Source of the DNA: Clostridium scatologenes
GTDB lineage: Bacteria; Bacillota; Clostridia; Clostridiales; Clostridiaceae
Length of the DNA stretch: 64,000 bases
Reading direction: 5' to 3'
Assembly: GCF_000968375.1 (NCBI RefSeq)
Contig: NZ_CP009933.1
Coordinates: 2,542,001-2,606,000, forward strand
The notes below the pieces were generated by a model. That model saw nothing but the letters and a program-made list of their open reading frames with translations. It had not been told where the DNA came from and made no database searches. The position numbers and the translations under genes are program-made. This document shows positions 53,800-62,260 of this stretch, piece by piece; the first letter of the stretch is position 1, and each line of letters opens with the position of its first letter.

Positions 53800-54603
53800 T
53801 TACAATATAAATTTTTTAATAGCCTTTGCCACTCCATCATCATCATTGTCTGAAGTTACATATTGAGCTATACTCTTAATCTCCTCAATAGCATTTCCCA
53901 TTGCAACTCCAAGACCAGCATAAGTTAACATTTCAACATCATTTGCCTGATCACCTATACACATTATTTCTTCTTTTTTTATTCCTAATTTATCTGCTAA
54001 AACTTTTACACCATAACCTTTATTACAATTTTTATTCATAACTTCCAAAACTATGGGCATAGTTTTCACCACATTATACTCAGTATAAAATTCTTTTGGC
54101 AGCTCAAGCATTTTTTTATCTAACAATTCTTCTGTCTGAGAAAATAATATCTTTGTAATTTCATCATTATCTTCAATATCCAAATCAAAATTAACGATTT
54201 TAACAGGAGTTCCCACATATTCAGCTTCAAATTTTGTAAATTCACTTTTCTCTGCTGCAATAGGACCTTCATGAGTATATGCAATCATATTAAGTCCAAC
54301 TTTATTACTTAAAGTATGCGCTTTTATCAGGTCCTTGCCTCTTAATCCTTTATATGCAATACATTCAAAATTACTGGTTCTATATATAGTTCCTCCATTA
54401 TTTGCAATAAGATATCTATTTTCTCCTCTTAAATTAACTTCATCTAAAAAATTATCCAATCCCTTAAGACCTCTTCCAGATGTTATAACAACATTAACAC
54501 CCTTTTTTACAGCTTTTTTTATTGCCTCTTTGTTCTCTTTTGAAATAATTCTATTATTATTTAATAATGTACCATCCATATCAACAGCTAGTAGTTTGTA
54601 CAT
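53800..54603 (-). CDS. Cof-type HAD-IIB family sugar phosphatase-like hydrolase
   Basis: A 267-residue HAD hydrolase. Motif I VDMDGTLLNNN (nucleophile and acid Asp), motif II ITSGRG, the cap domain in the middle, motif III Lys in CNKGYGVK and motif IV GDQANDVEML are all present. These enzymes dephosphorylate sugar phosphates or similar small substrates. It is divergent from a DeoR-type regulator of the kind that often controls sugar-phosphate genes. Confidence 0.93.
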   Translation of the reverse strand: MYKLLAVDMDGTLLNNNRIISKENKEAIKKAVKKGVNVVITSGRGLKGLDNFLDEVNLRGENRYLIANNGGTIYRTSNFECIAYKGLRGKDLIKAHTLSNKVGLNMIAYTHEGPIAAEKSEFTKFEAEYVGTPVKIVNFDLDIEDNDEITKILFSQTEELLDKKMLELPKEFYTEYNVVKTMPIVLEVMNKNCNKGYGVKVLADKLGIKKEEIMCIGDQANDVEMLTYAGLGVAMGNAIEEIKSIAQYVTSDNDDDGVAKAIKKFIL

Positions 54604-54643
54604 ATCTTACCTCCTAAAATTCATCTTCACTATTATTTAATTA

Positions 54644-54690
54644 GGCATCTTCAAAAATATCCAGCATTACGCTTGATTTTTGAGGATGCC
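54644..54690. repeat. 15-bp imperfect inverted repeat in the HAD/deoR intergenic region
   Basis: GGCATCTTCAAAAAT (54644-54658) with ATTTTTGAGGATGCC (54676-54690), one G-T pair. It could be a hairpin or a short relic of a mobile element end. Two ATTACGCT copies lie inside and downstream (near 54665 and 54726). The rest of the intergenic space holds the deoR operators. Confidence 0.45.
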
Positions 54691-54784
54691 CAAACATATA
54701 AAATATCACGCTAGGCATTACCCTATTACGCTAAATCATATGATCTTTAAAATAGTTCTATCAATTAGCATTATTTATTATTAT

Positions 54785-54886
54785 TGTTTATCATTTATTA
54801 TCATTGTATATCATTTTAAAATTTTATTCAAGATAATTTGTGAATTTTAATAGTAATGTTATAATATTAATCAATAATGATAAACA
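54785..54886 (+). promoter_or_regulatory. deoR promoter with three 10-bp-spaced repeats and a distal inverse operator
   Basis: TATCATT occurs at 54789, 54799 and 54809, exactly 10 bp apart. The first copy extends to TGTTTATCATT (54785-54795) and its inverse AATGATAAACA recurs at 54876-54886. Between them lie -35 TTGTGA (54838-54843), 16-bp spacer and -10 TATAAT (54860-54865). DeoR-family proteins bind such repeats and can loop DNA, so autorepression is likely. Confidence 0.6.
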
Positions 54887-54909
54887 TTAATAATTGATGA
54901 GGTGCTTAA

Positions 54910-55671
54910 ATGTTTACTGAGGAACGATTAGAACAAATATTAAGTATACTTAACGAAAATGGTAGAGTAAAAGTAAAAGAATTAAGTGAACGATTTAATG
55001 TTTCAGAAGGTATGGTAAGGAAGGACTTGCAAAGATTAGAAAAAGATGGTGCCATTCAAAGAACCTATGGCGGAGCTATATTGAACAGAAAAATTTCTAA
55101 AAGCAGTTCTATAACTGCTAGAATGAAGTTGAACTTAAACAGTAAAAAGATGATATCTGAAAAAGCCTTTAATCTTATAGAAGATGAAGATGTGATTTTT
55201 TTAGAACCTTCAAGTATTGATTTTCTATTAGCTAGACTAATTGCTAATAGTAATAAAAAAATAACTTTGATAACTAATATGCCTACAATTCTTCCTCTTT
55301 TTAATGATAATGAAAATGTTAAGTTAATATGCATAGGAGGAATATATGATAATAAAGCTGGTGGAGTTTTTGGTTCAGAGGCAATTAAAAGTATATCTAA
55401 ATATACTTTTAATAAAAGCTTTTTAGGAGGCTCAGGTGTAAACTTAATTACCAACAGTGCAAGCACCTCTGACTTAGAAGATGGCAATCTTAAAGAAACC
55501 GTAATTTCTAACAGTAAAGAAGTATTCTTGCTGGTTGAAAAAGAAAAATTCAATTTAGATAGTATATATAAATTTGCTACTTTAGATGAACTACATGTTA
55601 TAATCACTGATTCAGACATTAATGATGATATTAAAGAAAAGTTAAAAAAGTTAAATGTTATATTGATATAA
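54910..55671 (+). CDS. DeoR/GlpR family transcriptional regulator
   Basis: A 253-residue protein with the N-terminal DeoR helix-turn-helix (MFTEERLEQILSILNENGRV in part, ELSERFNVSEGMVRKDLQRLEKDG) and a C-terminal sugar-phosphate-binding DeoRC domain (IFLEPSSIDFLLA, NMPTILPLF, GGIYDNKAGGVFGSEA, KSFLGGSGVN). GAGGTG precedes the ATG. It probably represses itself through operators at 54785-54886. The divergent HAD gene or the aminopeptidase may also be targets. Confidence 0.92.
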   Translation: MFTEERLEQILSILNENGRVKVKELSERFNVSEGMVRKDLQRLEKDGAIQRTYGGAILNRKISKSSSITARMKLNLNSKKMISEKAFNLIEDEDVIFLEPSSIDFLLARLIANSNKKITLITNMPTILPLFNDNENVKLICIGGIYDNKAGGVFGSEAIKSISKYTFNKSFLGGSGVNLITNSASTSDLEDGNLKETVISNSKEVFLLVEKEKFNLDSIYKFATLDELHVIITDSDINDDIKEKLKKLNVILI

Positions 55672-55825
55672 TTATATGTAAAATCTATAAATTAATTTTA
55701 AAAATGTATTTCACAAAAAGATTTAACTTTAGACTTTAAATGTATAAGTCCTACTATAAAACTTTTTGTAAAACATATATAAATTGGTTATACTTATAAT
55801 ATCTTTTATGAAAGGATGTCTTAAG

Positions 55826-57076
55826 ATGAATAAGGATTATTTAGAAAAATATTCCCAAATTATTGTAAAAACAGGATTGAATATACAAATCAATCAAACT
55901 TTAGTTATAAATTCTCCTATAGAATGTGCTGACTTTACGAGGATAATTTCTGAAATAGCTTATAAAGAAGGTGCTAGAGAAGTAATAATAAATTGGAGGG
56001 ATGAGCTTTCTTCTAAAATAAAATACTTACATGGAAAAGATGAAATATTCGATGAAGTTCACAGCTGGCAAAAGGATTTATTTGTATCCTGTGCTAAAAA
56101 AGGTGCTGCATTTCTTAGTATTTCTGCTTCAGATCCAGAACTTATGAAGGACGTAAACCCTGAAAGGATAATGAGAGCTAATAAAGCTAATAGCGCCGCC
56201 TTATCTGAATATAGAGAAAGACTTATGGCAGATAAAAATGTGTGGTGTGTCGCTTCTGTTCCAACAAAAGCTTGGGCAAAAAAAGTATTTAAGAATGTTT
56301 CTGAGGATGAAGCAGTAGAAAAACTTTGGGAGGCTATATTTAAAGCAGTAAGAGCTGATGAATCTAATCCTGTAGAAGCCTGGAATAATCATCAAAATAA
56401 TTTAAAGAAGTCTATGGACTTCCTTAATGAACATAATTTTAAATATATTGTTTATAAAAATTCCATTGGCATTGTTTATAAAAATTCCATTGGCACTGAT
56501 TTAAAAATAGAACTTCCAGAAAACCATTTATGGCTTGGTGGTTCATCTTTTACACCAGAAGGCACCGAATTTATGGCTAACATACCTACGGAAGAAGTAT
56601 TTACTTTACCTTATAAATTTGGCGTAAATGGTAAAGTTACAAGTTCTAAACCTTTAAATTACAATGGTAATCTTATAGAAAACTTTACTCTTACTTTTAA
56701 AGATGGAAAAATTGTAGATTTTACTTGTGAAAAAGGGTACGATACATTAAAAAATTTAATAGCTACAGATGAAGGTACTCATTATCTTGGAGAAGTTGCT
56801 CTTGTACCTTTTGATTCGCCAATTTCTAATTCAAATATATTATTCTACAATACCTTATTTGATGAAAATGCTTCCTGCCACCTGGCTATAGGAGAAGCTT
56901 ATCCTACTTGTTTAAAAAATAGTGAGAATATGAGCAAGGAAGATTTAAAAAATGAAGGAGTAAATGATTCTTTTGAACATGTAGACTTTATGATTGGTAC
57001 AAAAGATTTAAGTATTACAGGTATCACAAAAGAAGGTAAAAAAATACCTATATTTGTAAATGGAAACTTCGCATAA
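55826..57076 (+). CDS. M29 family aminopeptidase (AmpS/PepS type)
   Basis: A 416-residue M29 metallo-aminopeptidase. The C-terminal metal site has FTPEGTEFMANIPTEEVF, DEGTHYLGEVAL, CHLAIGEAY and HVDFMIGTKDL, the Glu/His/Asp ligands of the family. The ATG at 55826 follows AAAGGA; the frame opens earlier at 55784 without an RBS. A perfect 24-bp in-frame tandem duplication (56447-56470, 56471-56494) repeats IVYKNSIG in the middle of the protein; relatives would be expected to have one copy. It is downstream of the DeoR gene, with a 154-bp gap. Confidence 0.92.
   Translation: MNKDYLEKYSQIIVKTGLNIQINQTLVINSPIECADFTRIISEIAYKEGAREVIINWRDELSSKIKYLHGKDEIFDEVHSWQKDLFVSCAKKGAAFLSISASDPELMKDVNPERIMRANKANSAALSEYRERLMADKNVWCVASVPTKAWAKKVFKNVSEDEAVEKLWEAIFKAVRADESNPVEAWNNHQNNLKKSMDFLNEHNFKYIVYKNSIGIVYKNSIGTDLKIELPENHLWLGGSSFTPEGTEFMANIPTEEVFTLPYKFGVNGKVTSSKPLNYNGNLIENFTLTFKDGKIVDFTCEKGYDTLKNLIATDEGTHYLGEVALVPFDSPISNSNILFYNTLFDENASCHLAIGEAYPTCLKNSENMSKEDLKNEGVNDSFEHVDFMIGTKDLSITGITKEGKKIPIFVNGNFA
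56447..56494 (+). repeat. Perfect 24-bp tandem duplication inside the aminopeptidase gene
   Basis: Two identical 24-base units in frame, adding eight residues (IVYKNSIG). Perfect identity points to a recent event. Confidence 0.9.
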
Positions 57077-57180
57077 CTTTTTTCTAAAACATACGATCTC
57101 AAAATAGATATAATATACATGAGATTTTACTTTAAAATTTGCAACTCCATATGACATTTTCAGAATACAAAATAAAATTT

Positions 57181-57231
57181 AAAAGGGATTGTCTAAAATA
57201 CATACTTATGCATTTTAACACAATCCCTTTT
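57181..57231 (+). terminator. Intrinsic terminator after the M29 aminopeptidase
   Basis: AAAAGGGATTGT (57181-57192) with ACAATCCCTTTT (57220-57231) and further pairing inside (TAAAAT...ATTTTA). The remaining 57232-57386 shows nothing I can name. Confidence 0.75.
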
Positions 57232-57386
57232 AATTTACTTTCTTAATTCTAAATTTTCATTAACGTCTTTTTATAATTAGTACCAATTTAAATTATATTT
57301 TCATTGTCTAAACTTTTTTATCCATTACCAATTCACTTTAATAAACTTTATAAATTCTTTGATACTCATAATTTTACACCTATATT

Positions 57387-58003
57387 CTATTTGAATTTTT
57401 CTATACATTTATCATGAATTTTAGAAAACATAAATACAGCTGACATGACCCTATTAAAGCTAAAAACATATCCCATTGAGTATCCCACACATCTCCTTGG
57501 GTTCCTAAAAATGCATCTGCTGCAGAACCTGTTGCTTCTGCTACCAGCCATTCTATAAGTTCGTAAGCTGCACTTATTGCCAAACAAATACATATAACAA
57601 TAAATAATAGCATCTTACCTTTTTTTAAATAAGACTTTCTAATTAATATCTCTCTAGAAATAAAAGCTGGTATAAACCCTTGAGCAAAATGTCCTAATCG
57701 ATCATAGTAATTTCTACTTAAATGGAAGGTATCCTTTATCCAATTAAATAAAGGCATTTCTGCGTAAGTGTAATGTCCACCTATTAGCAATATAATTGCA
57801 TGAATTACAATCAATCCATAAACAAAAGTAGTAAATCTAAACTTTTTATAAGTAAATATTATAACTGTAATACCTATAACTGCTGGCAAAACTTCTAAAA
57901 ACCAGGTAAAAGAATCTTTAGGATAAATAGCAGACCAAACAAATACTATAAAAAATATTGCCAAAAACATTCTGTGTATTTTACTTATTTCTTTCATATT
58001 CAT
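57387..58003 (-). CDS. DUF2238 (YjdF-like) membrane protein, frameshifted at the C-terminus
   Basis: About 205 residues with six membrane segments: HFAQGFIPAFISREILIRK, SAAYELIEWLVAEATGSAADAF in part and GDVWDTQWDMFLALIG are family signatures. The open frame then ends in an odd tail (SCQLYLCFLKFMINV, stop 57401). The next frame continues VMSAVFMFSKIHDKCIEKF to a stop at 57387, which is the expected end (KIHDK). One G is missing from the run complementary to 57449-57451. Start taken as ATG 58003 (AAAGGA upstream); the frame opens at 58039. The function of the family is unknown. Confidence 0.82.
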
Positions 58004-58100
58004 ATCTATTCCTTTTTCTTCGCTGAAGGTACAAAACATAATTAAAAAATGCAGCTTCCAGCGAACTTTTTCTTATATTATAATTTATCTATTACTTTTA

Positions 58101-58412
58101 CTATTTCGTCATTTTAACTCTATCCGATGTACGTATAGTACCTTCAGGAACATTTAAAGATCCAGTACTATCTAATTTAAATTCTTTGCCATCAATCTCA
58201 AATTTTGAATTTTCATTATATGCACTTCTAAGGTTATCAAGTCTTCTTAAGTATATAACCAAGCTTTTGGTTCAAGTAATTCTTTTTCAAAATTAGCTAC
58301 TACTTCTATTTCAATATTACTTACTAATGTTATTATCATTAGTATATATTAGTTCTTTAAAGAATAATAGATTTAAAATCAATCTTCCTGATTCTAAAAA
58401 TTTGCTGTTCAA
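58101..58412 (-). pseudogene. Decayed ORF of about 100 codons, unknown family
   Basis: GGAGG precedes a TTG at 58412 (MNSKFLESGRLILNLLFF). Coding-like sequence continues in shifted frames: NIEIEVVANFEKELLEPKAW, then VIYLRRLDNLRSAYNENSK and FEIDGKEFKLDSTGSLNVPEG to a stop at 58101. Two frameshifts are needed to join them. No family was recognised. The region 58413-58595 shows no gene. Confidence 0.5.
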
Positions 58413-58637
58413 TCTGTGCCTCCTAATTTAACGTTTTATAATATGTTTTATTTACATTTCCCCTTAATTTTTAGCAACACACATCATAATATCTTTTTAT
58501 TAATACTTATTTTTCTTTAATAAGCATATTGTATTTACATTATAATTATAATAGAATATTACATAAATAGCCACTTTAACTATTAAAATTATAACTTGGC
58601 TGTTAATTACAAAATTTCAAAGGGGGACTTAGAAATT

Positions 58638-60530
58638 ATGTTAAAAAAGAAAATTAATATTCTCTTGTCTCTTGCTTTAAGCACTTCACTCATGCTTTCA
58701 CCTATTGTTACTTTTGCTGCAAATCCAGCTTTTGCTGCAAAGCCAGACACAGTAACATCAGCAACAGTTAAATCAACTTATACTCAAAAAGACTTAAATG
58801 AACAGGACGTAATGGCTCTGCTTTGGATGCAAACTTCTGCAGAATACAAAGAACTTTGTTATCAAGCTTATAATGCTGGAAAAATGCAGATAGATGCGTC
58901 TGTTAAAAATCATAAATCAACTGATAAACCTTTAGCTATAATTACAGACTGTGATGAATCAATTATAGACAATACTGCTTATGATGCAGGTCACATAGGC
59001 CACAATACTGCTTATGCCAATGATAGTTGGGGAAAATGGGTTGATGCAGCAAAAGCTGATGCTATGCCTGGTGCTAAAGACTTTTTACGATATCTTTCAA
59101 ATAAAGGCGTAGAAGTTTTTTATGTCACTAACAGGGATGCTAAAACAGGATTACAAGGCACTATGAAAAATTTAAAAAATTTAGGTTTTCCTAATGTAGA
59201 TGAAAAACATGTTCTTCTCCAAACAGACAAGGGAAATAAACAGGCTAGATTTGATGCTGTTGCAAAAGACTATAATGTTGTATTTTATATGGGAGACAAC
59301 GAAAATGACTTACCTATAGATACTTATGGTAAAACTCTACAACAAAGAAATGATGCTGCAGATAAAAATAAAGACTCCTTTGGAACAAAGTTTATTGCTC
59401 TTCCAAACCCATCCTATGGTGACTGGGAGTCAGCTGTAACTTCTGGCTACTGGGGACTTAGTGCATCTAAAAAAGATGAAGCTCGAAAAGCTCAACTTAG
59501 AACCTGGAGAGCAGATGGTGCTCCAGCTGTAAAAAGTACTTCAAATTCAAATGCTGCTCAAGCTCCAGCTGTTCCAACAACAACTACTATTCAAGATACT
59601 TATGTTGTTAAACCTGGTGATAATTTATTTAGGATAGGTCTAAAATTCTCTATGGATTTTAAATCACTAGCCAAAATGAACAATATTTCCAATGTTAATT
59701 TAATCTATGCTGGACAGACAATAAAATTATTACCAAAAACAGTTCAATCAGCTCCAGCACCAAAACCAGCTCCTACTACTTATTCTCAAAAGAATTTAAA
59801 TGAACAGGATGTAATGGCATTATTATGGATGCAAACTGCTGCAGAATATAAAGAATTATGTTACCAAGCTTATAATCTAACTAAAATGCAAGTAGATGAA
59901 GCTCTTAAAAATCATAAATCGGGTGATAAACCTTTAGCTATAATCACAGATTGTGACGAAGCAGTTATAGATAACACTGCTTATGATGCAGGTCATACAG
60001 GCTATAATGATGCTTACGCTAACGATAGCTGGGCGAAATGGGTTGATGCAGCAAAGGCTGGTGTTATGCCTGGTGCTAAAGATCTTTTGCAATATCTTTC
60101 AAGCAAAGGAGTAGAAGTATTCTATGTTACTAATAGAGATGCTAAAAATGGAATGCAAGGAACTATGAAAAACTTGAAAGATTTAGGCTTCCCTAATGTG
60201 GATGATAAACATCTTCTTCTTCAAACAGATAAAGGCAATAAACAACCTAGATTTGATGTTGTTGCAAAGGATTATAATGTTGTAGCTTATATGGGTGACA
60301 ATGAAAATGATATGCCTATAGGAACTTATGGTGTAAGCTTAGACCAAAGAAATGCTACTGCTGACAAAAATAAAGATTCTTTTGGAACTAAATTTATAGC
60401 TCTTCCAAATCCATCTTACGGTGACTGGGAACCAGCTATTACTTCTGGTTACTGGGGACTTAGTGCACAACAAAAGGATGCTGCAAGAAAAGCTAACCTT
60501 AGAACTTGGAGAGCAGATGAAACTAACTAA
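58638..60530 (+). CDS. Secreted tandem HAD acid phosphatase (e(P4)-like) with central LysM domain
   Basis: A 630-residue exported protein. Signal peptide about 1-34 (FAANPAFAA). Two near-identical class B/lipoprotein e(P4)-type HAD domains lie at 47-293 and 382-627: nucleophile motif TDCDES (103-108) and TDCDEA, motif II VTNRDA, Lys segment TDKGNK, motif IV MGDNENDLP and MGDNENDMP. Between them a LysM domain (321-367, VVKPGDNLFRIGLKF) should bind peptidoglycan. No lipobox cysteine is present, so LysM replaces the lipid anchor. It likely dephosphorylates nucleotides at the cell wall. GGGGGA precedes the ATG at 58638; upstream codons to 58596 are not translated sensibly. Confidence 0.9.
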   Translation: MLKKKINILLSLALSTSLMLSPIVTFAANPAFAAKPDTVTSATVKSTYTQKDLNEQDVMALLWMQTSAEYKELCYQAYNAGKMQIDASVKNHKSTDKPLAIITDCDESIIDNTAYDAGHIGHNTAYANDSWGKWVDAAKADAMPGAKDFLRYLSNKGVEVFYVTNRDAKTGLQGTMKNLKNLGFPNVDEKHVLLQTDKGNKQARFDAVAKDYNVVFYMGDNENDLPIDTYGKTLQQRNDAADKNKDSFGTKFIALPNPSYGDWESAVTSGYWGLSASKKDEARKAQLRTWRADGAPAVKSTSNSNAAQAPAVPTTTTIQDTYVVKPGDNLFRIGLKFSMDFKSLAKMNNISNVNLIYAGQTIKLLPKTVQSAPAPKPAPTTYSQKNLNEQDVMALLWMQTAAEYKELCYQAYNLTKMQVDEALKNHKSGDKPLAIITDCDEAVIDNTAYDAGHTGYNDAYANDSWAKWVDAAKAGVMPGAKDLLQYLSSKGVEVFYVTNRDAKNGMQGTMKNLKDLGFPNVDDKHLLLQTDKGNKQPRFDVVAKDYNVVAYMGDNENDMPIGTYGVSLDQRNATADKNKDSFGTKFIALPNPSYGDWEPAITSGYWGLSAQQKDAARKANLRTWRADETN

Positions 60531-60542
60531 TTCAACTTTTAC

Positions 60543-61176
60543 AATATAAGCATATGCGACATAAGTTGCAGTAGAAGTTTGGATTTTAACTTTTATTCCG
60601 TGATATATGATAAGTGTTTCATCACGGCTAAATGTTTTAATTATTCTAAAGCTTGAAGATTTTGAAAACCTAAGAACTTTGTCAAACTCGGTTCCCTCAG
60701 ACAGGACTAAAGTTCTAAGGCTTTCCAAATCCTCAAGCTAAGAATAATACTAAAACAATTTAGCTTATGTGATGAAACACTTATCATATATCACTTCATA
60801 AAAGTTAAAATTCAAACTAGTAATTTCAAGTTTACGCACCTAATTGCATTGTTATAGGTAATTTTAGTAAGTCAAATTTGTATTCATAATCATAATTTAT
60901 GACAATTAAAAATTGAGGCGAAGCCTGATGCTTGGCTAATATATTTGCTTTAAAAAGAATTTCTTTGCTTGAGATATTGAAAAATTTCGTAATTTTTGCC
61001 AGGACGGCAAAAGCTCCGAAAGCGACAGGACGTCACATTTGAGGAGGTAGAAATTTTTCAATATCTCAAGCATTAGAACTTCTTAATGAAGTGAGTTTTC
61101 CTTCACAGCATATGTCAGCCGCAATACAGTTGAAAGTTACTTCGCTTACATACACTTGTGTCGCATTGTGCTTATA
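60543..61176. repeat. Nested inverted-repeat region, about 630 bp, no gene
   Basis: Three levels of symmetry. Element 1 (60577-60817): arms of about 105 bp with a 26-bp perfect part (60600-60625 and its complement near 60768-60793) around a short centre containing CAGACAGGACT. Element 2 (60967-61071): perfect 21-bp arms (60967-60987 with 61051-61071) enclosing two small hairpins with AGGAC loops (60994-61012 and around 61024-61035). Outer level: 60543-60579 is related by inversion to 61139-61176 (AATATAAGCA, ATGCGACA). Possible structured RNAs or a composite non-autonomous element. Confidence 0.65.
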
Positions 61177-61208
61177 TTACTTCTTATAATGCATATTTTT
61201 TATTTTCA

Positions 61209-61916
61209 TTATGTAATTGACATCATGTTATACATCTTCATAATTCTAATATCTTCTTTATTGATTTTAAGTTCATTAATCAAATCTTGGTTTTCTGTTA
61301 ATGGCTTTTTAGAGAATAACATTTTTAAAGCAATAGGCATAAAAGGACGAAATGAAACCCCAGCCATTAAACCCCATTTTTTTTCAGAATCCAAGAAAGA
61401 AGCCAAAATGTTTATCATTATCTGTTCCACTGATGTGGCTTGATTTTTTAATATAATAGATGTCAATACATCATGATGTTCTATATATCCATAATATGTA
61501 TTTTCACAATCCTCATAACAATCATAGCCTTTTATATTCATGTATAGCACAGCTTTACACTTAGGCATATCAGTCGTCGAAATTATATCCATAATACACT
61601 TTACAATTTTTTTATTTCTTCCATCATAAAAATAAGAATAAAACCTTGATGCCCCTCGAAAAAAAGCAGAAGGTATGGTATTTGATGCTTCTCTATTATA
61701 ATTTTGCGATATGTATAAAAGCTGCTCTACATGAACTCCTAACGCTTCTGCAAGTGCATAAAGCGTATCCACTTCAATAACAATATCACCATTTTCATAT
61801 TTTGATACAGTTGCTTTGCTCTTATGTACTAAATTAGCTAACTCTTGAACTGTCATTCCCTTACTCTTACGGAAACTCTTAATTTTCTTTCCTATTTCCA
61901 TTGAAATTGCACCCAT
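61209..61916 (-). CDS. XRE family HTH transcriptional regulator
   Basis: A 235-residue protein with an N-terminal Cro/CI-type helix-turn-helix (IGKKIKSFRKSKGMTVQELA in part, HKSKATVSKYENGDIVIEVDTLYALAEALGV in part) and a 160-residue C-terminal sensor-like domain of unknown type (YCYEDCENTYYGYIEHH-like). AAGGAG lies 7 bases before the ATG at 61916. It is divergent from the PatB/MalY lyase and probably controls it. Confidence 0.88.
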   Translation of the reverse strand: MGAISMEIGKKIKSFRKSKGMTVQELANLVHKSKATVSKYENGDIVIEVDTLYALAEALGVHVEQLLYISQNYNREASNTIPSAFFRGASRFYSYFYDGRNKKIVKCIMDIISTTDMPKCKAVLYMNIKGYDCYEDCENTYYGYIEHHDVLTSIILKNQATSVEQIMINILASFLDSEKKWGLMAGVSFRPFMPIALKMLFSKKPLTENQDLINELKINKEDIRIMKMYNMMSIT

Positions 61917-62260
61917 ACCATCTCTCCTTATATTTATATAATGCTCTCTGTTTCATAATAATTTATTTTTAATAAGTGAATTTTATCATTAATATTGCAT
62001 TTTGTCTATTCTAGCGAAACAAATCGTTGTAAAATTCTATTTATAATAAATTCTAATAATTTTGATAATATACATTTATCATGTCATAATATTATTAAGA
62101 AATTCAAAATTTTATCTGTTTATAATCACATACATCAAGTGATTCTTAAACTCAAGTGGAACTTACTTGTAATAAATTCCCATTGAATAAAATCACAAAT
62201 TTTTATTTATAGGTAATGTCTAAAATCATTTATATTAAAAATACGTAAAGGAGTGTTATT
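61917..62260. other. Divergent regulatory region between XRE regulator and PatB-like lyase
   Basis: 344 bp without a supportable ORF. Very AT-rich, several promoter-like stretches in both directions. I see no clear palindrome that would serve as the XRE operator. Confidence 0.4.

Noticed and set aside
55065..55619. 184-residue minus-strand ORF opposite deoR
   Set aside because: Shadow of a clear DeoR gene; serine/leucine-rich, no RBS.
60339..60728. 129-residue minus-strand ORF across the phosphatase end and the inverted repeat
   Set aside because: It overlaps a conserved HAD domain in antisense and runs into the palindrome; no RBS or recognisable domain.
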